Of a stretch of 26,477 nt of DNA, positions 7,149-13,345 are shown one piece after another. Each line of letters opens with the position of its first letter. Positions within the stretch are counted from its first letter, which is position 1. The position numbers and the translations under genes are program-made. This DNA comes from a virus: the IMG/VR virus record IMGVR_UViG_3300037104_000147, positions 1-26,477 of that record. One strand, written 5' to 3'. The notes under the pieces are model-generated. The model worked only from the letters and a program-made list of their open reading frames with translations, made no database searches and was not told where the DNA came from.

Positions 7149-7306
7149 AATGCTGTATCTTCCTCCTGCTCTCTAGCTTGTATCTCATAGTTATAATGAG
7201 CACGAGCTATAGCTTCTGATTCCGCTCCCTCGTCGTAAACACGCTGAGCGAGAGTATCCTCTTCCTCAAAATCAATTTCTTTGTCGTTTCCGCTAAAGAT
7301 GCTCAT
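7145..7306 (-). CDS. Small acidic protein, 53 aa
   Basis: The frame starts at ATG 7306 behind GGAGGAGAGACA and ends at TGA 7145, overlapping both neighbours by four bases (ATGA on each side). This strongly supports translation. The protein is acidic and alpha-helical in appearance (MSIFSGNDKEIDFEEED ... REQEEDTAL), with no cysteines or membrane segment. I do not recognise it. It lies directly upstream of the endolysin gene and is coupled to it. Confidence 0.75.
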   Translation of the reverse strand: MSIFSGNDKEIDFEEEDTLAQRVYDEGAESEAIARAHYNYEIQAREQEEDTAL

Positions 7307-7488
7307 TGTCTCTCCTCCGGTGTGTCAAAATCAGAGTTATAGATGTTAAGAAGTTGCCTGGCATCTCTAGCTGAAATAAGATTATTAGCATACATCTTGA
7401 TAATATCTCGCGAAGTGGAGTTAGTAATTCTTGCCCCACAAATCCATTGCCAGAAAGTTATTTTTCTGGGTTCTTTACTGTATAGCAT
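7303..7488 (-). CDS. Small hypothetical protein, 61 aa
   Basis: The start at 7488 follows AAGGAGGCAGT, and that ribosome binding site lies inside the last codons of the FtsK-like gene, which it overlaps by 14 bases. The protein (MLYSKEPRKITFWQWICGAR...) is basic at the N-terminus. A helical segment follows (SRDIIKMYANNLISARDARQLLNIY) that could be a small helix-turn-helix-like or protein-binding helix. No family is recognised. It is coupled downstream to the 53-residue gene. Confidence 0.7.
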   Translation of the reverse strand: MLYSKEPRKITFWQWICGARITNSTSRDIIKMYANNLISARDARQLLNIYNSDFDTPEERQ

Positions 7489-8641
7489 ACTGCCTCCTTA
7501 TCATCTCATTCTGTATCAGAATCGTTGCTATGTCATTTGTGCTCACAAACGCACTATGAGCACGCTTCACAGTATCAGAACCGGCGATCTTGTACAAATA
7601 ATCTCCCGCTCCAAGCAACGCCTCAGCGCCATTCTCATCGAGAATAACTCTGCTATCTGCTTGTGTAGGAAGCTTAAACGACACACGCGCCGGGAAGTTT
7701 GTTTTAATACGTCCAGGAAGAATGTCCACGGATGGACGTTGTGTAGCGAGTATTAAGTGCACACCTGCTGCGCGGCTGATCTGTGCTATCTGCTGCACCA
7801 AATCCATAATCGCCGGTGGACGCTCTGACTTTTTCAGCTGTACTAAAATCGCGTTATCCTGATCTAGAACATCCGCTAACTCGTCCATGATTAGGATTTT
7901 GTACTTCATTGGCTTATTCTTCCCGAAGCCTGTATTCCACTCGCGGATATTACGTGCTAAGCCACTCATCTCTGTATTCCGAAGACGTACATCCGAGAGA
8001 AGCATTAGAAGCGCCGCTCTCAAGTCCTCGATATTAGAGATAACATACTTAACATGCTCTAAGCCTTTGAACATAACTAAGTCCAAATTCTTAGTATCCA
8101 CAAGTACCAGCTCAAGCTCCTCAGGAGCCAAAAAGAGCGCAAGCGAGCAGATAAGTTGTGCAGTGTAGACGGATTTTCCGCTACCAGTCGCTCCAGAAAT
8201 AAGCAAATGCGGTTGTGCAGCCAAGTCAGCATATACGTGCGCCCCTGAAGTGGATTGGCCCATTAAAAGAGGCAGTTGCATCTGCTTTGTCTCCGGGCTG
8301 GTTAACATTGTGTGCAGACAAGCATCAAACTGTATCGTTTGACGGTCCGCACGTGGAACTGCAAGAGCTATCTCTCCGAGAGCGCGCTCGATACGCACGC
8401 TCTCGACTGCTAGTGTACCAGCGATTTCTTCTTCTTTGTTTAAAACGCTGGAAAACTTCCCGTCGCCTAGTGGCTTGAAGTAGAAAGTGTTTACTACTGG
8501 GCCACTTACTAAGCGTGTGAATTGCGCCGGAAAGCTTAGGACAAGTAGCTTGCGTGTTAGGAGAGCTACCTGCTGCTGTACTAGCGGCGTGTACTGAGAG
8601 AGAAGCTCGGCGTGTTTCTTAGCTGCTTCTGTGGGGAGCAT
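7475..8641 (-). CDS. FtsK/SpoIIIE-type DNA translocase motor
   Basis: The 388-residue protein has the FtsK alpha-beta motor: GPVVNTFYFKP (47-57) and LAVESVRIER (78-86) of the alpha domain, Walker A GATGSGKS (150-157), Walker B ILIMDE (249-254) and the sensor stretch HLILATQRPSVDILPG. It lacks the N-terminal membrane segments and the C-terminal winged-helix gamma domain that reads KOPS/SRS sites, so it should be a soluble, non-directional or adaptor-guided dsDNA pump. The packaging ATPase is the separate large terminase, so the role here may be genome entry, concatemer handling or host DNA movement. Its start (8641) follows GGAGGAAGATTTAA. It overlaps the upstream gene by 23 bases. Confidence 0.9.
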   Translation of the reverse strand: MLPTEAAKKHAELLSQYTPLVQQQVALLTRKLLVLSFPAQFTRLVSGPVVNTFYFKPLGDGKFSSVLNKEEEIAGTLAVESVRIERALGEIALAVPRADRQTIQFDACLHTMLTSPETKQMQLPLLMGQSTSGAHVYADLAAQPHLLISGATGSGKSVYTAQLICSLALFLAPEELELVLVDTKNLDLVMFKGLEHVKYVISNIEDLRAALLMLLSDVRLRNTEMSGLARNIREWNTGFGKNKPMKYKILIMDELADVLDQDNAILVQLKKSERPPAIMDLVQQIAQISRAAGVHLILATQRPSVDILPGRIKTNFPARVSFKLPTQADSRVILDENGAEALLGAGDYLYKIAGSDTVKRAHSAFVSTNDIATILIQNEMIRRQYAIQ

Positions 8642-8822
8642 TTAAATCTTCCTCCATGTCAGCGATGAAAAATTTCAATCGCTTTATTACGTCAGGTTCA
8701 AGATAGATAGTATTTTGAGCGTTCTCAAGGATGTGACTGTCGGTAGTTAGTATAACGTACTCACGACAAATATTATCCATTTGCGCATAAACACCATCTC
8801 CTAAATAACGAGGTTTTATCAT
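8619..8822 (-). CDS. Small hypothetical protein of the YLGDGVYA type
   Basis: This 67-residue protein begins MIKPRYLGDGVYAQMDN, an opening I recall from many small phage and bacterial proteins of unknown function. It is followed by YVILTT and IYLEPDVIKRLKFFI. It starts at 8822, overlapping the VWA stop (ATGA), and its end overlaps the FtsK-like start. No function can be given. Its coupling on both sides places it firmly between the VWA and FtsK-like proteins. Confidence 0.75.
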   Translation of the reverse strand: MIKPRYLGDGVYAQMDNICREYVILTTDSHILENAQNTIYLEPDVIKRLKFFIADMEEDLNAPHRSS

Positions 8823-9625
8823 AGCTTTTCCCCTCTCTCAAGAGCAGCACGAAAGCTTCCAGACGTAAGCTGTAGTCTGTTAACCGGCGCGAGATACTTA
8901 AATGCTGTCTTGAAGTTAACCTTCTGCGGATCAAACACCATGAAGAATCCACCAGTTTGATCGCTCAGATACTTGAGCAAATCTCGCTGTCTCTGGGTAT
9001 AATCTGCTGCTGGTCCAAAAAAGATAGTATCAATCGGAATACACTTCTCGCCGCCGAATCTTTTAGCGAGATCAATAATCACATCAGCGCTACGTCTCCA
9101 TGTGTCAGCGTCAGAGCCCCAATATCCTTGAAGTTCTGTGCTTTCTTCTGCTTCAAGCTTATCCGTCGGAGAACCGTCTGTGAAAACAACCATGCGCGTT
9201 AAGAGCGGCGATTCTTTCATCGCTTTTAGCATGGTATTAAACATAGGCGTACCGCCTAGAACAAGATTAGCTTCTTCCACATCAGCACCGAGAGCGGGTA
9301 GATCGCTTCGCAGCACCGTATTCCAAGCAGTTGTACACATAAAATGTACAGCCACTGCTGTTTGGTTAGGAATGCAGTTTCTTAGGAATTCTACAACTCC
9401 GTTCTTTGCATTCTCAATCTCACCGCTCATAGAGCCGCTGTCATCAAAGACAATGCGGATACGATCAGCACACTCAGCGGCGGGTATGTACTTCATTATA
9501 GCCGAAGCACTCTCGCCGCTTCCTAAAGCTTTAGCGCCGGTAGATGCGGCTTTGGCAGCTTCTATAGCTGCTTTCTTCGCATCTACACTGCTAGAGCTTT
9601 TAAAGTTCCCTACTTGAAAGGCCAT
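8819..9625 (-). CDS. von Willebrand factor A (VWA) domain protein
   Basis: The 268-residue protein has an Ala/Lys-rich N-terminal extension (1-45), then a VWA domain with a complete metal-binding MIDAS site: D61-x-S63-x-S65 (FDDSGSMSG), T126 (LGGTPMF) and D150 (VVFTDGSPTD). VWA domains mediate metal-dependent protein-protein contacts. In bacteria they often work with AAA+ (MoxR-type) ATPases; no MoxR gene is visible here, but the FtsK-like ATPase is one small gene downstream and a J-domain protein is directly upstream. The start follows AAGGAGAAAACGC. A scaffolding or chaperone-like role with these neighbours is an inference. Confidence 0.88.
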   Translation of the reverse strand: MAFQVGNFKSSSSVDAKKAAIEAAKAASTGAKALGSGESASAIMKYIPAAECADRIRIVFDDSGSMSGEIENAKNGVVEFLRNCIPNQTAVAVHFMCTTAWNTVLRSDLPALGADVEEANLVLGGTPMFNTMLKAMKESPLLTRMVVFTDGSPTDKLEAEESTELQGYWGSDADTWRRSADVIIDLAKRFGGEKCIPIDTIFFGPAADYTQRQRDLLKYLSDQTGGFFMVFDPQKVNFKTAFKYLAPVNRLQLTSGSFRAALERGEKL

Positions 9626-9636
9626 GCGTTTTCTCC

Positions 9637-10227
9637 TTATGTTACATACAACTGCCAGTACATATTTAATTCTGACATTTTACTTCCATCCCCTGAGTTA
9701 CGATCAGGATGCAGCCTCATAGCCGCAGCGCGGTAAAGCTTCTTCAGCGCGGCTTGCTCTCCCGGAAGTGCTTGAACTTCTAAAATATCCATAAGCTTAG
9801 AAGCAAGCTGTTCTTTACTCAAAGCTATCTGGCCGCCTAACGGTGCTGTGTTATAGAAGAAATCCTCAGGACGCACAGGCTTCTTTGGTAGCTTGTTTAA
9901 ATCAAAGCTTCTTTGCGTAGCAAGCGCCGCTAAGTCTACTACTTCTTTGAAGATAACGCCACCGAGAGATACTGTAACTTTCTCTATCGAATCAAGCGTT
10001 TTCTCTCCCCATTCTGCACCGATGTAGCTCCAGATATAGGTAGCAGGATCGTAGCTACGAAGCGCTACTGGGGGTACTTTTAAAATCGGGTTAATAAGCT
10101 GAAACTTGGTATTCTCTGCGGCTTGCTTAAACGCCACAGCCCAATAAGTAGGATAGCTTGTTAACTTAAGCTCAGTTAAAACAATCTGTCCTTTTGCGTC
10201 TTTGTGATGCTCGAAAAAGACGTACAT
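9637..10227 (-). CDS. Protein with C-terminal J domain (DnaJ-like co-chaperone)
   Basis: The last ~50 residues of this 196-residue protein look like a J domain: LKKLYRAAAMRLHPDRNSGD with HPD at 173-175, then a helix SELNMYWQLY. The N-terminal ~130 residues are beta-rich and unrecognised (MYVFFEHHKDAKGQ, YDPATYIWSYIG). J domains stimulate Hsp70 ATPase; no phage DnaK is visible, so the host DnaK is the likely target. A terminal J domain fused to an unknown substrate-binding part suggests a phage-specific DnaK adaptor. It heads the VWA/FtsK gene run and has AGGA seven bases before its ATG. Confidence 0.8.
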   Translation of the reverse strand: MYVFFEHHKDAKGQIVLTELKLTSYPTYWAVAFKQAAENTKFQLINPILKVPPVALRSYDPATYIWSYIGAEWGEKTLDSIEKVTVSLGGVIFKEVVDLAALATQRSFDLNKLPKKPVRPEDFFYNTAPLGGQIALSKEQLASKLMDILEVQALPGEQAALKKLYRAAAMRLHPDRNSGDGSKMSELNMYWQLYVT

Positions 10228-10474
10228 ACACGTATCCTGTTGCCTTCCTGAGGCGACGCCTCTAATGAAGTTGGTTGTGGTTATGAGGGCGGGCAGATTT
10301 ATTGTCTCGTTTAAAGTACGGGCCTTGGACCCCCGTACTCCCGCCTCTTTGTTGGAGTATTATACTCCTAGAGTATTAGTCGCGCTTGCGCGCTTAACAG
10401 CCCCGCCACGTGAAGGCTACTCTGTAGGGCCAAGGGGACTTACACCAGTTAGAATCCACTGGATGCCCCTGTTA
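10228..10474. other. Hairpin-rich non-coding spacer
   Basis: No gene is seen. Five hairpins are packed here: GAGGC/GCCTC (10250-10254, 10258-10262); GGCGGG/CCCGCC (10288-10293, 10340-10345) enclosing AGTACGGG/CCCGTACT (10315-10322, 10332-10339); GGAGTA/TACTCC (10354-10359, 10363-10368); and GCGC/GCGC (10382-10393). The last closes a GCAA loop of the GNRA class when read on the minus strand, which favours a minus-strand RNA leader for the J-domain gene. A TATAAT lies inside the GGAGTA hairpin but has no good -35. Confidence 0.6.
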
Positions 10475-11107
10475 TTATGCCGCTTCCTCCTGTGAAGCGC
10501 CAGCTTGTTCTGCCGATTTTGCAGCGGCCAGAGCCAACAGAATCGGCTCCTGCTTCTCTGGTGTATCCAACCCCATAGCAACAAGATTCTTAATGAGCTT
10601 ATCCAGATCAGTAAGGCTCTTGCGGCTCGGTGCTTCGTTGATGCTATACTCTCCAGCATCTCCCACGCCAGTGCGAAGATCAATCGTGTTCTGATTGAAC
10701 AACGGTGTAGGCTCCGGCTTTCCCTCTTCGAGCGCCGTCATAGCACCATTCGCCTTGGCATTCATCACGTAGTTAAGACCACACTGCGTGATATAAAGCT
10801 GCTGTGTCTTGTCAGGAACAAGCGCATCAAAAGCCGCAATGTCCTTGAGCTGGTAACGAGTAAACTCGTTCTCGTTGAAGAGCGTCCACAGAGGATTACC
10901 CTCTTTGTCCTTCGCATCCTCAAGCTTCTGCCAGTTAACAGAAAGTCCAGTCTTCGGGTCTTTCTTGTCTGCTTCTGCTTGAGACTTGATCTTCTCGATA
11001 ACGGTTTTTCCGTCCTTATCCGTACCGAGTTGAACGTATGCGCGGTAGGTTACTTTCTCTGTCGAGAGAGCACCCGTGTCTACTGGTGATAACGTTGCTG
11101 TAGCCAT
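10475..11107 (-). CDS. Hypothetical protein, 210 aa, strongly expressed-looking
   Basis: I start it at 11107 (MATATLSPVDTGALSTEKV) because AAGGAGTAGACAAAAA precedes that ATG; an in-frame ATG at 11155 lacks such a site. A GCGGC-AAC-GCCGC hairpin sits just upstream of the ribosome binding site, as in highly expressed phage genes. The protein is soluble and charged, with a Lys/Asp-rich middle, YITQCGLNYVMNAKANGAMTA, and an Ala/Glu-rich C-terminal helix. I recognise no family. It could be an abundant early DNA-binding or structural protein, but nothing proves this. Confidence 0.75.
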   Translation of the reverse strand: MATATLSPVDTGALSTEKVTYRAYVQLGTDKDGKTVIEKIKSQAEADKKDPKTGLSVNWQKLEDAKDKEGNPLWTLFNENEFTRYQLKDIAAFDALVPDKTQQLYITQCGLNYVMNAKANGAMTALEEGKPEPTPLFNQNTIDLRTGVGDAGEYSINEAPSRKSLTDLDKLIKNLVAMGLDTPEKQEPILLALAAAKSAEQAGASQEEAA

Positions 11108-11221
11108 TTTTTGTCTACTCCTTGCGGCGTTGCCGCGTTTTAGATTTAACTGCATACTACGTTAGTTGCTTTGCAAAGCATTTCTCCTCTTGGAGAACAG
11201 AGTCTAGGAGCTTTGCTCCCC

Positions 11222-11360
11222 TACTCTCTAGGCTCCTAGCTAGGATGGGATTACGTTTTTCACTGAGGAGGAGAAAGTATAAGGCCCAGTCGCCAGACAT
11301 AAACCTTATACAAAGAGTTCCCAAGTGTTGACCATTCCTACGGTAGGAGCCTAGAGAGTA
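11222..11360 (-). repeat. Perfect 17-bp inverted repeat with nested stems
   Basis: TACTCTCTAGGCTCCTA (11222-11238) is the exact reverse complement of 11344-11360. Inside, TAGGA-TGG (11241-11248) pairs with CCATTCCTA (11332-11340) with one bulge, and GTATAAGG (11277-11284) pairs with CCTTATAC (11304-11311). The left arm can instead pair locally, CTAGGAGC (11204-11211) with GCTCCTAG (11232-11239), so two folds exclude each other. Confidence 0.75.
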
Positions 11361-11420
11361 TATCTACGTTGTTTACAGCCCCGGCGTAGATAAACTCCCT
11401 GTTCAGCATTACCTGAACTA

Positions 11421-11436
11421 TTACATATTCACCTCC
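11421..11436 (-). other. Start-stop minimal ORF with ideal ribosome binding site
   Basis: On the minus strand GGAGGTGA (11436-11429) is followed by AT and then ATGTAA (11426-11421), a start codon directly followed by a stop. Such minigenes are known in lambdoid phages, where they sequester ribosomes or initiator tRNA. It sits within the hairpin-rich leader of the 210-residue gene. Confidence 0.45.
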
Positions 11437-11508
11437 AATGTCAGCATTGACATTTTTCTGTTTACGTTTCGATTATGCACTTTTTACATTACCCGGACCA
11501 GAGGGTAC

Positions 11509-11730
11509 TTAAATACCAAGTTCGGCATTTAAGAGCGTTTGGATTTGTTGTTTTGTAATCCCATTCACGCTCAGTAATGTTCCTACCAGCATATCGGCGT
11601 TGTCAAATATATCCGCGATACACTGAGCGGCGAGTGTGTTTGTTTGAGGATTCAGATAGTACGCTTTGTCTTCTGCATCCTCAACTTCGATTTCTAGAGA
11701 GAAAGAGATTGATATTTTCTCAGCGGGCAT
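11509..11730 (-). CDS. Small hypothetical protein, 73 aa
   Basis: The frame starts at 11730 behind GGGAGCTTCAAA and about 14 bases downstream of the start predicted from the consensus promoter at 11751-11780, so it is the first gene of that transcript. The protein opens with an alternating strand (MPAEKISISFSLEIEVEDAED). A helix follows (NTLAAQCIADIFDNADMLVG), then another (KQQIQTLLNAEL). It resembles a small alpha-beta domain. No family is recognised and no motif for DNA binding is evident. Confidence 0.72.
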   Translation of the reverse strand: MPAEKISISFSLEIEVEDAEDKAYYLNPQTNTLAAQCIADIFDNADMLVGTLLSVNGITKQQIQTLLNAELGI

Positions 11731-11750
11731 TTTGAAGCTCCCATTGTTGA

Positions 11751-11780
11751 ATTATACGCCGCGCAAGGGCGGGTTGTCAA
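11751..11780 (-). promoter_or_regulatory. Consensus sigma70 promoter
   Basis: On the minus strand a perfect TTGACA (11780-11775) and a perfect TATAAT (11756-11751) are separated by 18 bases. The spacer is G+C-rich (ACCCGCCCTTGCGCGGCG). It drives the 73-residue gene and then the 210-residue gene leftward. Confidence 0.85.
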
Positions 11781-11783
11781 GGG

Positions 11784-12038
11784 CTAAGTTAATGGTTCTG
11801 CGGCAGTTTTGCCTAAAACTTGTTCGATTTCAGGCTTAATTTCAGCGGCGGGAGGGTTGCGAAATGAGAGTTTATACTCAGTGAGAAGATAATGTACAAA
11901 CTCTTTGCGTGCTTTTGTAGAGACATAATCAGAGATTTCTCTGTTTATATCATCTTCGATTTTAGAAGCAATTTCCATCTCCTCATTTGTGATAGGAGTT
12001 GCTTCTACTATCTTTCCTTCTATAGTCATTACGTACAT
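11784..12038 (-). CDS. Small hypothetical protein, 84 aa
   Basis: I start at 12038 (MYVMTIEGKIVEATPITNEE) because AAAAGGAGAAACAGT precedes it; an in-frame ATG at 12056 would place this ribosome binding site inside the gene. The protein is a strand followed by long charged helices (MEIASKIEDDINREISDYVS, KEFVHYLLTEYKLSF). It ends with a Pro/Glu-rich tail. No cysteine or membrane feature is present and I do not recognise it. The next gene downstream has its own promoter. Confidence 0.72.
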   Translation of the reverse strand: MYVMTIEGKIVEATPITNEEMEIASKIEDDINREISDYVSTKARKEFVHYLLTEYKLSFRNPPAAEIKPEIEQVLGKTAAEPLT

Positions 12039-12052
12039 ACTGTTTCTCCTTT

Positions 12053-12481
12053 TCAAGCTTCTGGAACCTCATCCAACGTAGCGAGAATTGGCGCACATTC
12101 CCATTCTACTATATCTTCATTATACGCTGGTTCAAGTCTACCTGGTATATAACACTCTTCTACTCTGCGTATACCAGTCACTACACGTTTACATACCTCT
12201 TCACGAGCGCCGTTGTAATCTATCATCAGGTTATGTTCTTCGCCGTCTGCGTCGAAGTATGGGATGTAGATACGAAGATAGAATCTGTCTTCGTAATAGT
12301 TCTTTTCTTTCTTAACTCCGTGTGACAAAGCAAGAAGTTTAAATCCTGCTATGTTAACTCTGTATACATCTGGACATGGGATGCTAGGAGGCTCGACTTC
12401 TGGATGAGCCTCTACAAATGCTGCTAATGCACGAACTGCATTAGCATATGTAGTACATGCTTTTTGATTTTCTTCTGACAT
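12053..12481 (-). CDS. Hypothetical protein, 142 aa
   Basis: It starts at 12481 behind AAAAGGAGAAAATAA, right after a stable leader hairpin. The N-terminal helix (CTTYANAVRALAAFVEAHPE) is followed by a beta-rich, aromatic region (DVYRVNIAGFKLLALSHG, RFYLRIYIPYFDADGEEHNL). The C-terminus is acidic. The pattern suggests a small globular alpha-beta protein. I do not recognise a family. The unusual structured leader at 12510-12637 precedes it and may control its expression. Confidence 0.75.
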   Translation of the reverse strand: MSEENQKACTTYANAVRALAAFVEAHPEVEPPSIPCPDVYRVNIAGFKLLALSHGVKKEKNYYEDRFYLRIYIPYFDADGEEHNLMIDYNGAREEVCKRVVTGIRRVEECYIPGRLEPAYNEDIVEWECAPILATLDEVPEA

Positions 12482-12509
12482 TTATTTTCTCCTTTTAGAG
12501 GCTTTCACC

Positions 12510-12637
12510 TCTCTTCCCTGTAGGAACATAGACAAAGTGGCCACTTTCTATGTTCATATGCTATATAACTTAACAGGTCATCGCTATAGTGCTCGCTATT
12601 AAGTTAGCTACTACAGGGAAGAGAACCGAAGTTCTCT
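12510..12637 (-). promoter_or_regulatory. Structured leader with competing hairpins (possible RNA switch)
   Basis: The outer stem is TCTCTTCCCTGTAG (12510-12523) with its exact complement at 12611-12624. Two arms lie inside: GAACATAG/CTATGTTC (12524-12531, 12548-12555) capped by the perfect palindrome AAAGTGGCCACTTT (12534-12547), and TAACTTAA/TTAAGTTA (12566-12573, 12599-12606). Read on the minus strand, 12620-12637 forms a 7-bp stem with a cUUCGg tetraloop, and 12496-12511 (AGAGGU-GAAA-GCCUCU) a GAAA-loop hairpin next to the ribosome binding site. Both overlap the outer stem, so the folds compete. Confidence 0.7.
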
Positions 12638-12854
12638 ACGGTTTCGCCGTGTGTAAAGATGCTAAGTTTTGTGCTAAGAAAGAATGCACACAAGCTTCTC
12701 CACAAAGCACGTCATAACTAAACTCATTCAACATAACTACATCTAATGGTTGAAGATTTATGTTCTTTGTACCTTTTGTAGCCATATACCAATGATTCGT
12801 CTGAAGCTTCTCAACTCCACACTGGTCACAACTTACTTTCACAGAGATACCCAT
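12636..12854 (-). CDS. Small putative zinc-binding protein, 72 aa
   Basis: Cysteines C9/C12 (SCDQCG) and C51/C55 (LCGEAC) give a plausible zinc site in this 72-residue protein, as in many small bacterial and phage proteins with a CxxC...LCGxxC layout. The rest (HWYMATKGTKNINLQPLDVV) is unremarkable. AAAGGATTAAGAG precedes the ATG at 12854. It is driven by the sigma70-like promoter at 12984-13012, with a ~120-base leader of short hairpins (12870-12885, 12889-12902, 12925-12937). Its stop codon lies within the UUCG hairpin. Function unknown. Confidence 0.72.
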   Translation of the reverse strand: MGISVKVSCDQCGVEKLQTNHWYMATKGTKNINLQPLDVVMLNEFSYDVLCGEACVHSFLAQNLASLHTAKP

Positions 12855-12934
12855 CTCTTAATCCTTTCTGGCGAGCAAGTCCGCCGTAATCGCAGTAGCG
12901 ATGTTAATTCTGATCGAGCCTATCCGCGCAGAGC

Positions 12935-13033
12935 GCGAAAGCACTCAATAGGAGAGTAGTGCCAGGTGTGAGAGAATGTAAGTATTATAATCTGTAAGCT
13001 CTCATCTGTCTACTCCCCTATTCAGTGCTTCGT
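12935..13033 (-). repeat. Long imperfect inverted repeat enclosing a promoter
   Basis: The arm 12936-12959 pairs with 13010-13032: GAGTAG/CTACTC, AATAGG/CCTATT, GCACT/AGTGC and CGAA/TTCG, broken by two mismatches and one bulged A, about 21 bp in all. An inner TGAGAG/CTCTCA stem (12969-12974, 12999-13004) is nested. The -10 of the promoter (12984-12989) sits in the apical loop and the -35 overlaps the right arm. Confidence 0.7.
12984..13012 (-). promoter_or_regulatory. Sigma70-like promoter inside an inverted repeat
   Basis: On the minus strand TAGACA (13012-13007, 5/6 match) and a perfect TATAAT (12989-12984) are 17 bases apart. Transcription would begin near 12977 and read into the 72-residue zinc-type gene. 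The -35 and the region upstream of it form one arm of the surrounding inverted repeat. Confidence 0.75.
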
Positions 13034-13035
13034 TT

Positions 13036-13094
13036 ACGGCTTGGCACACACTAGAATAATTGACTGGTAGATCATTCTAATGCGGCCAAGCCGC
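13036..13094 (-). other. Long hairpin downstream of the 55-aa gene
   Basis: CGGCTTGGC (13037-13045) pairs with GCCAAGCCG (13085-13093), and TAGAATAAT pairs with ATCATTCTA (13052-13060, 13071-13079). The two non-Watson-Crick positions (13036/13094 and 13058/13073) become G-U pairs only in a minus-strand RNA, which supports function as minus-strand RNA. It follows the 55-residue gene and has no U-tract. Confidence 0.6.
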
Positions 13095-13110
13095 CTACGG
13101 CTAAAAGCTA

Positions 13111-13278
13111 TTACTTCACGCCAAGCTGCGGCGCAACAGCAATAGCTTCATTCGTAAAACAAAGCTTTTCATCCTCTGAGCAGGATTTCCAAAACTCTGT
13201 CATTTCCTGCATTCCAACTTTCTTCTCAGAGCCTTCGTCGATAAACTTCTTCACGATAACCACACTTCCCTTTTCCAT
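13111..13278 (-). CDS. Small hypothetical protein, 55 aa
   Basis: The frame starts at ATG 13278 behind AAAAGGAGAAACAAA and ends with TAA at 13111. The protein (MEKGSVVIVKKFIDEG...) has a basic strand followed by a charged helix (EMTEFWKSCSEDEKLCF). Its fwks-S-x-E-E/D-K pattern resembles other tiny phage proteins of unknown function. The strong ribosome binding site and conserved-looking composition support it as a real gene despite its size. No function is proposed. Confidence 0.72.
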   Translation of the reverse strand: MEKGSVVIVKKFIDEGSEKKVGMQEMTEFWKSCSEDEKLCFTNEAIAVAPQLGVK

Positions 13279-13345
13279 TTTGTTTCTCCTTTTGCTTCGG
13301 TTATTACAACATTAAAACTCTTATGCCACCTGCCCGCCTACGGCG

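Larger units (their letters stand above)
11108..11508. other. 400-base non-coding leader with many hairpins
   Basis: No substantial gene is seen. Besides the 17-bp inverted repeat at 11222-11360, there is a perfect 14-bp palindrome TGCTTTGCAAAGCA (11167-11180). Hairpins are TTCTCC/GGAGAA (11182-11197), GGAGC/GCTCC (11207-11219), TATCTACG/CGTAGATA (11361-11368, 11385-11392), GTTCAG/CTGAAC (11401-11418) and AATGTCA/TGACATT (11437-11454). The last two share an AATGCTGA core on the minus strand. Transcripts from the promoter at 11751-11780 would carry all of them. Confidence 0.65.

Noticed and set aside
10285-10347. tRNA-like nested stems (GGCGGG/CCCGCC around AGTACGGG/CCCGTACT)
   Set aside because: No T-loop (GTTCRANNC), no D-loop GG and no anticodon arm of proper size are present on either strand; the stems do not form a cloverleaf.
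10505-11089. 194-codon plus-strand open frame opposite the 210-residue gene
   Set aside because: No ribosome binding site, Arg/Leu/Cys-rich shadow composition, and opposite to the direction of all neighbouring genes.
13091-13339. Repeated CCTACGG mini-hairpins (13092-13100, 13330-13338, also in coding at 16707-16719) as a mobile repeat family
   Set aside because: The shared core is only about 7-9 bases and one copy is inside a gene; too short to claim a repeat element.
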